DNA of 64,000 nucleotides from Bifidobacterium boum (GTDB taxonomy: Bacteria > Actinomycetota > Actinomycetes > Actinomycetales > Bifidobacteriaceae): NCBI RefSeq assembly GCF_000741535.1, contig NZ_JGYQ01000007.1:62001-126000 (forward strand). The letters run 5' to 3'. This document shows, piece after piece, positions 27,638-35,921 of this stretch. Position 1 is the stretch's first letter, and each line of letters begins with the position of its first letter. The notes beneath the pieces are model-generated. The model ran no database searches. It saw only the letters and a program-made list of their open reading frames with translations, and was not told the DNA's origin. A program made the translations under genes and the position numbers.

Positions 27638-29200
27638 TCAGTGGACGATTCGCTGATCGTTGATCGTCACCACTTCACGGCTTTGCGGTTCCAATGATGA
27701 GGCGGACACATATGCCACTTGCGCGATATTCGCCTTTGCCAGCGCATCATTGGTCAACCGTGCTCCCCATGTCACCGCCGCTTTTGAGCTCATCGTCACC
27801 AGCTGGGTATTATCGCCGATATCCTTGGGGCGTACGCTTGCCGCCGCGGTCGGCGCAATATCCGCACGCTTGACGCCAGTAGGTTTGCCGCTCGCATCAT
27901 AACCGCGCATCGTCACCGTGACCGGTGTGTCGGACGTGTTGACAATATCAAGCTGCGCCGTCATCGACGCTGGGATGGCCACCGCGGTATGCCGTTGACG
28001 TACCCGTCCGGGAATGAACGCGACATCCGCCTGTCTGGAAGAGCCCAACGTAATCGTCGACTGTACCGAAATCGGCGCGGAAGCGTTCGCAATCAATGCT
28101 ACCGTACCGGCCGGGGCTTGTCCCAAATCGATGGCTGACACCCGTTTGGCGGGAACGGACACGGTTTTCGCTTCGATTTTCCCGTCCGTGGTGATCCACG
28201 ACACAGTCACCGTCGCCGTACGTTGCGCATACACCAAAGCGGTTACCTTGTCATTTGCATGAATACCTGGCATCGCCAGATTATCCGAGAAGTCACCCAG
28301 CGGCGTGACAATATCCGACCCTTGGGGCTTCAAACCGTCGGCACGCACCACGTTGACGGTCGCAGCGACCGGGGTTTCCTTGCTTGACACCGTGACATAG
28401 ACGCCATCCTGTCCGGGGGCGGCAGCAGCGACATCCCACGTCGCTTGTCCACCTGCGGGGACGGTCAGCGTGCTTCGCGTAGACAGGGACAACTTGCCGG
28501 AATGTTTGGTCCCATACACGGCGATATCCAAGGAAGTCGCCTTCTGCGACGGATTGGCCACAACGAGCTGTTCGGTCACTCCGGTATCGGTCGCAGGCAG
28601 CAGGAAAGAGTTCGACAACGCGGTGGTGACGCAGGAAGCCGCGGACGCGCCACGAAGATCACCTGTTGTCGCCCATGTCGCCACCGCACCGGCGACACCC
28701 GTACCGGATTTCGCTTCCAAGAGTTTGGCATCGATATATTGGGCATTGTTCGCGACATCGCCGGCAAGTGTTTTCACATTCGCCGAATCCAACATGTCAC
28801 TGTTGGAAAACTGCCGCGCCTGATCATCCTGTGCGTCAGCGATCGGATAATCATATGCGGTGGCGGAATATACTGACCCGAAAGCGGCGGCCAAGGCGGA
28901 TGATGCGATATCGCCGGCAGTCGCCTGATATTCGCTGTCACCGAAATTCGTGTCATCAGCCAATGCCATTTGCCGCGGACAATACAGGCCGTATTCGGTC
29001 TGGCTGACATGTTGCACCATGGAGGCGCCAGACACCGCAGGCTTGTCTACCAGTCCGTCAGCCGGCTTCAACAATGCCAATGCCGCGACCAATGCCGCAA
29101 TCAGCAGCGTGGTCAGCACAATCACAACGGTCCTGCGCACGTTTGCGGCCCGCCGGTGGCCGGATTCCAAGCGGCGTCGATCGGCGCGTCTGTCACTCAT
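27638..29200 (-). CDS. DUF5719-family membrane-anchored secreted protein
   Basis: A 520-residue protein. A short basic cytoplasmic part is followed by one membrane segment (residues 24-44), and the rest is extracellular. The outer part is beta-rich with repeated Ig-like modules (TEQLVVANPSQKATSLDI, TVTVSWITTDGK, LDIVNTSDTPVTVT). No catalytic motif is seen. The start overlaps the glycosyltransferase stop by 4 bp (ATGA), so both are made together. Its partner position suggests a role in exporting or holding an envelope glycan. Confidence 0.85.
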   Translation of the reverse strand: MSDRRADRRRLESGHRRAANVRRTVVIVLTTLLIAALVAALALLKPADGLVDKPAVSGASMVQHVSQTEYGLYCPRQMALADDTNFGDSEYQATAGDIASSALAAAFGSVYSATAYDYPIADAQDDQARQFSNSDMLDSANVKTLAGDVANNAQYIDAKLLEAKSGTGVAGAVATWATTGDLRGASAASCVTTALSNSFLLPATDTGVTEQLVVANPSQKATSLDIAVYGTKHSGKLSLSTRSTLTVPAGGQATWDVAAAAPGQDGVYVTVSSKETPVAATVNVVRADGLKPQGSDIVTPLGDFSDNLAMPGIHANDKVTALVYAQRTATVTVSWITTDGKIEAKTVSVPAKRVSAIDLGQAPAGTVALIANASAPISVQSTITLGSSRQADVAFIPGRVRQRHTAVAIPASMTAQLDIVNTSDTPVTVTMRGYDASGKPTGVKRADIAPTAAASVRPKDIGDNTQLVTMSSKAAVTWGARLTNDALAKANIAQVAYVSASSLEPQSREVVTINDQRIVH

Positions 29201-32200
29201 GCTTCCTCCTCATCGTCACGCATCAGTCCGGAGCCCGGCCGGGGCAACGCAACCAAGCAGTACCCCACCATGATGATCGCAAGACACCACAGCCAGAGCC
29301 GACGCCAGACGCTGGCTTGCGCCCGGCGCTGCCGCGTCGTGGTGATACGTTGCGTCGTCCCGCTGTCAGTGTTCATCGAAACCCGGTAGTATGTGCCGCT
29401 GTCGGCGCTGACCACGGTTTGGACACCATCGCACGCCGTGATATTGGCAATCAAGCCGGATGTGGCGTTCTTCGCCGCAGCATCACTGGTGTCGGGAACA
29501 ACAAAGATACCACCGAATCCGAGTTTTCCGATCGTGGTGATCGCATCATCATTCGACCCAGACAGCAAGGCGGCGCTGGCCTTGGCCAGCGTATCGGCGG
29601 TCGCATCCGTTTCCCCGGAAACGATTTGCGCTCTTGTAGCGGGCGAAGCGTCAAGCAGATCGCCCTTGCCGGTGCGCATCACCGCATACTCGATAGCGCT
29701 ATCAGTACGTGCGCGTAAAGCGAGAATGCGGTTATCGCTGTTGTTCCTGAGATAATCCACGGCGACCGCCGGCAAGCCCCCCGTACTCGCCCCGGCATGC
29801 TGCGAGGGAATGGCCAGTGCGGCGAAGCTGCCCCACGCCGCAGCGATCATCACCATGACAATGACGAGCATGCCACGCGCTCCGCGCACCAAGGATGTCG
29901 TATGCCGCGACTGTCCCGGTTGCGCATGCGCCGCAGTCTCCTCCGATCCCAAGGATGAGCGCAACAAGCGGAATCGTTGCACGGCCCCACCCGCGACCAG
30001 ACAGACACATGACAGCAAAGCGACCATGGCCAATGCGACACCCGGCAGCACGGATCCAGCCACTTGGCCGTCGGCATCAACAGCCACCGTAACGCGGGAG
30101 GATACCATCGCCAACGCTGTGCCGCACACTGCGACAATCCACATCATCCTTGAAGAGCGCAACGCGAACGGAAGCAACAGTGAAATCACAGCGAATACGA
30201 CAATGACGAGCATCGCGAACAGCATGCCGGCACGCAGCATGGATTGCGGGTCACCACCACGCCACACGACATCCGTATCCACGCCGAATGCGCGGTACAC
30301 AATCTGCGTGAGGCTCAACGCAGCCGGCGCACCATTGACCTGTCGAACCGGGACCGCGATATCGCCGAACAGCTGCCGCCACGCACCTTGCTGACCGTAA
30401 TGGATGGCGTTCAACAGGGTCGGAGCCACCGCGAATGCCGCAGGAACGGGAATCAGCAGCAGCATCGTGCGATGGCTCGGCACCACAATCAGGAATATCA
30501 GGAAAGCGAGCGTCAACGCGAGCAAAGTCTGAGGCTCAGACAACACCACGACGACAAAGCAGAGCGCAGCGCACGACGCAGCCTGGATCGAGGCTTTCGG
30601 CCGCATCGGATCTTCCGTATGATACATGCCGACCGCACGGAATACGAAGGCGAACGCGGCAGGCAGGAACACCATCATGGTGAGCATGGCAAGATTCGCC
30701 GATTGGAACAGCCCCAATGCGCCGGCGAACGCGACCCACAGGAATCCGCCCGCGATACGCACTGCATCAGAACGCGTGAAAATACCTGCCAGCGCCCAAA
30801 ACGACAACGCCGCCAAAGGCGCGCAAAGACAGTAAATCAGGCTCAGCGCCGTCGCCACGTGGCCGAACGTCAACGCTGAAGCCGCCATAAGCACCAGAAG
30901 CCATGGCGTAGGAGGCGCCGAACGTCCGACACCATCGCCGTACACCCATTGTGTCGTGGCAGATTCGACAAGTTGGCGCCATGATGCGCCCGTCGCCAGC
31001 CATTGGTCGGAATACAAGGTCCCGCCCATGGCGAACGAGCGGATGAGCTGCCATTGTGTAGCGACCACCACTGCGGTGACCGCAATCATCATGAGGACAG
31101 CGCCGACCCACCGTCTGATTAGCCGCTGACGCAAATGCGCTTTGGCCAAAGGACTGAGCAGCACCATGTGGCGTTGGCTGTCCATGGCGTTGCGCCGGTC
31201 ATGCCAACGCGCGATCTGCTGCCTGTCGGCGATAAGAACACCGAGTCTGGACGGGGTGACTTTGGTTTGGCCGACTACTTGCCGCCGCGCGTTGATGGCG
31301 CGGGGGAACGACAGAATCGCCGACCAAGGCATAGCCAGCTCGCTGACAGCGTCGCGCGGCTGTTTGGCGAACAGCTTCATCACCGCTTTGCCGACGGCCA
31401 TAGGAATACTGCACAGCCACCACAGCAGCCACCACACCATCCGGATATCGGTGTACGCGTACCGTTGTTCCGCCCGCATGCGTGGCAGTGAAGTATTCTG
31501 TCGGTCCTCCTCATCGAGCGCCTGGCCGCCTCTGGTGCGGATTCCTTCGAACCGCGCCCTGCGATGTGCGATTTTCGCGCCAGGCACGACGACGACACGG
31601 CCTCCACTGAGGCATACGCGCCGGCAGAAATCAGCGGATTCGCCGAAGGTGCCAAACCACGGGGAGATGCCGTTGAGCGTTCGCAACGTATCCACAGGAA
31701 CGAGAGCGCCGGCGAGCGAGACGGCGAAGACATCTTGCCTGCCGTCATACTGTTCCTGATCAGGCTCGCCGTCCACGACAAGCGAGTACAGGCGATGATG
31801 ACCGGCGTATCGGCCGACATCATGCAGATTGTCTCCTTGCCAATCAAGCTGTTTGGCGCCCAGAATCGATGCCGTGGGCGCATTGCGCCATGTTTCAAGC
31901 ATGGATTCCAAGCATTGGTTGTTCGCGGGGCGGGAATCGTCGTGAAGCATCCACAGACAACGGACCGACGGGTCAAGCCCTGCCGCCGCCGCCGCGAATG
32001 ATACCGCTTGCGAGAATGATTTGGCCCCCGAAACCGGCACGATACGCACGTACACCCGTTTCGTGTCCGGCAGGTGTGTCGCCGGACCTGACGGCATGGG
32101 AATCACATCGAATGATGTTTGCACCGGTCGCTCAAGGCGACCCGTGCAATCGGCGATGACAATAACCGAAGGCAGCATGCTTTGCGCGAACACCGCCGAT

Positions 32201-32346
32201 AAGGTCTGCGGAAGGAATCGCTTGTCGTCCTCGACGGTGATGACCGCCGCCACCGAGTTGTCGACATCCTGACGGTGCGTATACGCGCGAGAAGCCAGAA
32301 CACCGGCGACCAACTGTTCGATGTCGTTGCTGCCTGTGAAATCCAT
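29197..32346 (-). CDS. Large membrane glycosyltransferase, family 2
   Basis: A 1049-residue protein. The N-terminal about 300 residues form a GT2 fold (AVITVEDDKRFLPQTLSAVF; metal/nucleotide-sugar Asp pair in WMLHDDSRP, residues 136-137). From about residue 400 on there are roughly a dozen membrane segments, then an extracellular C-terminal domain and a final anchor. The start at 32346 lacks a good ribosome site, but the longer frame runs into whiB. It lies in one unit with a WhiB2-like regulator and a DUF5719 protein. The acceptor is unknown; an envelope polysaccharide is likely. Confidence 0.9.
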   Translation of the reverse strand: MDFTGSNDIEQLVAGVLASRAYTHRQDVDNSVAAVITVEDDKRFLPQTLSAVFAQSMLPSVIVIADCTGRLERPVQTSFDVIPMPSGPATHLPDTKRVYVRIVPVSGAKSFSQAVSFAAAAAGLDPSVRCLWMLHDDSRPANNQCLESMLETWRNAPTASILGAKQLDWQGDNLHDVGRYAGHHRLYSLVVDGEPDQEQYDGRQDVFAVSLAGALVPVDTLRTLNGISPWFGTFGESADFCRRVCLSGGRVVVVPGAKIAHRRARFEGIRTRGGQALDEEDRQNTSLPRMRAEQRYAYTDIRMVWWLLWWLCSIPMAVGKAVMKLFAKQPRDAVSELAMPWSAILSFPRAINARRQVVGQTKVTPSRLGVLIADRQQIARWHDRRNAMDSQRHMVLLSPLAKAHLRQRLIRRWVGAVLMMIAVTAVVVATQWQLIRSFAMGGTLYSDQWLATGASWRQLVESATTQWVYGDGVGRSAPPTPWLLVLMAASALTFGHVATALSLIYCLCAPLAALSFWALAGIFTRSDAVRIAGGFLWVAFAGALGLFQSANLAMLTMMVFLPAAFAFVFRAVGMYHTEDPMRPKASIQAASCAALCFVVVVLSEPQTLLALTLAFLIFLIVVPSHRTMLLLIPVPAAFAVAPTLLNAIHYGQQGAWRQLFGDIAVPVRQVNGAPAALSLTQIVYRAFGVDTDVVWRGGDPQSMLRAGMLFAMLVIVVFAVISLLLPFALRSSRMMWIVAVCGTALAMVSSRVTVAVDADGQVAGSVLPGVALAMVALLSCVCLVAGGAVQRFRLLRSSLGSEETAAHAQPGQSRHTTSLVRGARGMLVIVMVMIAAAWGSFAALAIPSQHAGASTGGLPAVAVDYLRNNSDNRILALRARTDSAIEYAVMRTGKGDLLDASPATRAQIVSGETDATADTLAKASAALLSGSNDDAITTIGKLGFGGIFVVPDTSDAAAKNATSGLIANITACDGVQTVVSADSGTYYRVSMNTDSGTTQRITTTRQRRAQASVWRRLWLWCLAIIMVGYCLVALPRPGSGLMRDDEEEA

Positions 32347-32377
32347 AATTCTATAGTGTACGCAAAGGGGCGTAAGC

Positions 32378-32692
32378 TCAGGCGCAGCGACGCTCCTTCT
32401 TGACCTGCCGACGCTCCCGTTCACTCATTCCACCCCAAATACCGAAGCGCTCGTCATGGTCGATCGCCCATTCCAGGCACTGTTCGCGCACCTCGCATAA
32501 TTCACACACCTGCTTGGCGTCACGTGTAGACCCGCCTTTTTCCGGGAAAAACACTTCCGGATCAGTTTGGGAGCATAGCGCCCGCTGCCGCCAAGACAAC
32601 GTATCGGTGCCGCCGAATAGTCCCCAAGCATCATACTGGACATGCGCATCCCCAGCCCCTTTGCCGGCGGAATCACGAGATGCATCCCACAT
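32378..32692 (-). CDS. WhiB-family iron-sulfur regulator (WhiB2/WhmD type)
   Basis: A 104-residue regulator binding a 4Fe-4S cluster. Four cysteines are visible (one in RALCSQTDPE, then CELC and QCLEWA), followed by the GIWGGMSERERRQ turn and a basic end for DNA or sigma-factor contact. AAGGAGG precedes the ATG. WhiB2/WhmD controls division and septation in mycobacteria and streptomycetes. It is upstream of the glycosyltransferase by 31 bp and probably co-transcribed. Confidence 0.93.
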   Translation of the reverse strand: MWDASRDSAGKGAGDAHVQYDAWGLFGGTDTLSWRQRALCSQTDPEVFFPEKGGSTRDAKQVCELCEVREQCLEWAIDHDERFGIWGGMSERERRQVKKERRCA

Positions 32693-33006
32693 TGTTTTCC
32701 TCCTTGATCATCGTCGAGCATTCAGCACGTTCCCACACTACACGCCATTTGCCTGATTTTTCAAGCCTTCCGCCCCTTTCTCCCCCCGTTATCGGGTATA
32801 CGGGCGCGTACGAGCGGGCGTATCCGGGTGGTGTGATGCCCCGCGCACAGTTGTGATAATACCGTTGAGAATCTGCCGGTATGGTCAGTCAATGCTCGAG
32901 AATCGAGGGGATTCATCATGACAATGGTCTACAATCTCTTGGGTTAGAAGAACAAGACAGTCCACTGATCGGCCAAGGCTGACTCGCACACAGGAAGGTC
33001 TCACGC
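32693..33006. other. Divergent promoter region between whiB2-like and LCP genes
   Basis: A 314-bp gap without a supported gene. It has a TACAAT -10-like box on the plus strand at 32930-32935 without a clear -35. A tiny frame with ribosome site GAGGGG (32918-32947, MTMVYNLLG) could be a leader peptide but overlaps this box. GGGCG-rich imperfect repeats lie at about 32795-32835. Confidence 0.5.
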
Positions 33007-34419
33007 GTGACATCTCATCGCAGCAACCAGAAGCTCCCGAACCTCAACGGTTGGAATCAGCCCAAGCCGCGCCACAGCCTCGGATATCGGGTACGCCACC
33101 AGACGCGGTCCGTGGTGGTCAGCGTAGTCGCGGCCGTTCTGGTGTTCGCCGGCAGTGCCGCAGCAGCGACCTGGTACGACTTCGACCATGCCATTGACGT
33201 GAACAAACTCACCATCATCCCGCAGAAGTCGGGAAGTACAGAAGACACCGTTGTCGACCCCAACGCGGGGCAAGTCATCAACATTCTGGTCTTGGGGCAG
33301 GATACCCGTTCAGGCGAAGCGAATAAAGCACTTGGCGGGCCGGGCGATTCGGAAAATCATCAGTCCGATACCGCCATGGTCGTCCAAATCAGCGCGGACC
33401 GCTCCTATATCAATCTTGTCTCCATCCCGCGCGATTCGATTGTGAACGCGCCAAGCTGCCAAACCACCAAAGGCACCGTGCCTGCACGCTACAACGTGAT
33501 GTTCAATTCGATTTTCGCCTCGGCGTACGCCAAGGGCGGTGATCTCGCCTCAGCTGGCAGCTGCACGATGGCGGCGGTCAATTCGTTGACCGGACTGGAT
33601 ATCCAGAACGTTATCATCGCTGATTTCGCGGGCATGCGCGATATGGTCGACGCGCTTGGCGGGGTGAACGTGTGCATCCCTGTCGCAACGAAGGACGCGA
33701 CCACCGGCATTGATTTGCAGCCGGGCTTGCAGCATCTTGACGGGACCACCGCCACCGAGTATGCGCGTATGCGCCATGGCACCGGCACCGACGGATCGGA
33801 TATCATGCGTACCACGCGCCAACAGTATCTGGTCAAGGAAATCATCAAAGAAGCGTTGTCAAAGAACCTGTTCACGCAAAGCTCCCAGCTCTACCAGCTG
33901 GCAAAAACCGCGTTGAGTGCGCTGAGTATCAGCTCGGGACTGGCCAACGCCTCCACCTTGGTCGGGCTGGCGATGAGCATGAAAGACCTTGATCCGACCC
34001 ACTTGTACATGCAGACCATCCCGGTGACTCCGTGGTCGCAGGATATCAACCGCGTCGTATGGGCGTCGAACGCCGATGACGTGTGGGAAAAACTGCGCAA
34101 GGAGAAGCCCTTGACCCAAGATGACTCCTCAGCCACTTCGAATGATTCGTCCGCGTCGGACTCGAGCAGCAGTCCGTCCGCATCGGATGACACCGCTTCT
34201 GATTCAGCCTCCGCGTCCGCTTCGGCGTCACCGACTGAAACCGTCAACCCGACCACCGGATTGATCACCAAGGCTGACGGCACTCTGATCGACCCGAACA
34301 CCGGGGGCATCGTCAACAAGAAGAACGGCACAATCACCGACCCGGTTACCGGCCAGTATCTTGGTATCGCCGACCGGTACCTCAACGCCACCGTATGTGC
34401 GGTTAATGCGGAGGAATGA
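33007..34419 (+). CDS. LytR-CpsA-Psr (LCP) family protein
   Basis: A 470-residue membrane-anchored enzyme that transfers undecaprenyl-linked polymers to peptidoglycan. One membrane segment (about 35-56) precedes the LCP domain. Pyrophosphate-binding residues appear in LVLGQDTR, LVSIPRDSIV, IADFAGMRDMVDALGGV and YARMRHGTGTDGSDIMRTTRQQ. After the domain come a Ser/Asp/Ala-rich linker and three short repeats of the type DPxTGxI...GTI (residues about 414-453). It starts with GTG after AGGAAGG. Confidence 0.94.
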   Translation: MTSHRSNQKLPNLNGWNQPKPRHSLGYRVRHQTRSVVVSVVAAVLVFAGSAAAATWYDFDHAIDVNKLTIIPQKSGSTEDTVVDPNAGQVINILVLGQDTRSGEANKALGGPGDSENHQSDTAMVVQISADRSYINLVSIPRDSIVNAPSCQTTKGTVPARYNVMFNSIFASAYAKGGDLASAGSCTMAAVNSLTGLDIQNVIIADFAGMRDMVDALGGVNVCIPVATKDATTGIDLQPGLQHLDGTTATEYARMRHGTGTDGSDIMRTTRQQYLVKEIIKEALSKNLFTQSSQLYQLAKTALSALSISSGLANASTLVGLAMSMKDLDPTHLYMQTIPVTPWSQDINRVVWASNADDVWEKLRKEKPLTQDDSSATSNDSSASDSSSSPSASDDTASDSASASASASPTETVNPTTGLITKADGTLIDPNTGGIVNKKNGTITDPVTGQYLGIADRYLNATVCAVNAEE

Positions 34420-34481
34420 CCCAAATCCCTCGCGGAACGCCCGCGCTGAGTAACAGTTAGCACGTATTGACAGGAGGTCGT

Positions 34482-35789
34482 ATGGCGCAGGGATCATCGC
34501 AGTGGGAAGCAGGCAACAGCCAACCGCCCAGCTTCTTGCCCGCGGGAACCCCGAAGCATCGTGTCCGCCCGGATACGACAGCCCAGCCGGCGACCGGTCA
34601 AGTCGTGCCACCCAGCTTCTCCCCCACTTCCGCCAGATCATCCGGTTCTCGGTCATCCTCATCTGTGCCCCACAGCGCCGCCGATGCCGACGACTACGAG
34701 TATCAGCAACGGAAATCCGCGCGCGCTTCCGGCGGTTCGTCACGCAATGCAACCAACAACGAGCACGTGTATTCCGTATCGCCGCAACCGGGTCCGACGA
34801 ACGGTGTTCGACGTTCCCGCAGATCTCGAAGCCATGCGAGCGCCGGTACAGTGTTCAGAAGACTACTTGTAGCGTTGCTGGTGGTGCTCATCGCCGCAGC
34901 CGCTTTCACGTACAACTGGGTGAACAGCAACCTCGACAAATCAGCGTGGCTCAGTGACACGGAGCGTGGACAGGCAACATCGTGGCTGATTTTAGGTTCT
35001 GACGAGCGCGACGGATCGGTCCAGGAATCCTACACTGATGTCACCGGAACCCGTACCGATACGATTCTTGTACTGACCAAACCGAAAAACGGTGCCAGTT
35101 CGCTGATTTCCATTCCACGAGACTCCCTGGTGAAAATCAACGGCAAATCAATGAAAATCAACGCCGTCTACCAGTTCTATGGCAAGAAGCGGTTGGTCAG
35201 TACGGTCGAAACCATCACCGGACAGAAAATCGACCATGTCGCCATGGTGAAGTTCGGTGGTGTCATGCATGTAGTGGATGCGCTCGGCGGTGTCGAACTG
35301 TGCTACGACCATACGGTGAACGACCCGAATTCCGGCATGGTGTGGCAGTCCGGATGCCATGTCGCCGACGGTGGCACCGCACTCGCATTCTCGCGCATGC
35401 GTTATTCCGATCCGAACGGTGATTTTGGTCGAGCCGCCCGGCAGCGGCAGGTCATCGGCGCCATTATGAACAAGGCGACGTCGTCCTCGACACTCACAAA
35501 ATTCAGCACCACGTCCAAGGTCGCGAAAGCGGCACTGCAATCGGTCAGCGTCGATGATGACACCACGCCCACCACGTTGTTGTCCATGGTTACGGCATTC
35601 CGCAACGCGTCAAGCTCCAAAGGCGTGACCGGAAGCGTGTACTGGACCGACCCGGGATATTATGTTTCCGGCGTCGGCTCTTGTGTGCTGCTGGACGATG
35701 ACAAGAATCTCACGCTGTTCAGTGAGCTGGCGGCGGGCACACATGCACCAGGCAATGTCGGCACCTTGGTGGAATCATCATCCAACTGA
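34482..35789 (+). CDS. LytR-CpsA-Psr (LCP) family protein, second copy
   Basis: A 435-residue paralogue. A long polar N-terminus (about 130 residues, Ser/Pro/Arg-rich) precedes one membrane segment. The LCP domain shows LILGSDERD, TDTILVLTKP, LISIPRDSLV, AMVKFGGVMHVVDALGGVEL and FSRMRYSDPNGDFGRAARQRQ. AGGAGG fixes the ATG at 34482. It lies 62 bp behind the first LCP gene; duplicated LCP genes with partly shared substrates are common. Confidence 0.94.
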   Translation: MAQGSSQWEAGNSQPPSFLPAGTPKHRVRPDTTAQPATGQVVPPSFSPTSARSSGSRSSSSVPHSAADADDYEYQQRKSARASGGSSRNATNNEHVYSVSPQPGPTNGVRRSRRSRSHASAGTVFRRLLVALLVVLIAAAAFTYNWVNSNLDKSAWLSDTERGQATSWLILGSDERDGSVQESYTDVTGTRTDTILVLTKPKNGASSLISIPRDSLVKINGKSMKINAVYQFYGKKRLVSTVETITGQKIDHVAMVKFGGVMHVVDALGGVELCYDHTVNDPNSGMVWQSGCHVADGGTALAFSRMRYSDPNGDFGRAARQRQVIGAIMNKATSSSTLTKFSTTSKVAKAALQSVSVDDDTTPTTLLSMVTAFRNASSSKGVTGSVYWTDPGYYVSGVGSCVLLDDDKNLTLFSELAAGTHAPGNVGTLVESSSN

Positions 35790-35921
35790 CGTTTCGGCGA
35801 AACACTCAGGAGCAATCGGAAACGGCCAACGCGCAAGGCAAGTGCCGGTGTCTGCCTCATCCTCTGTCCACATTTGCCGGACCGGTTGCATGACAGAAGG
35901 ATTTCCCGTCATGCTGAGGGA

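Noticed and set aside
32918-32947. Nine-residue leader peptide MTMVYNLLG with a ribosome site
   Set aside because: The frame overlaps a TACAAT promoter-like box for the same strand, so it is probably not transcribed.
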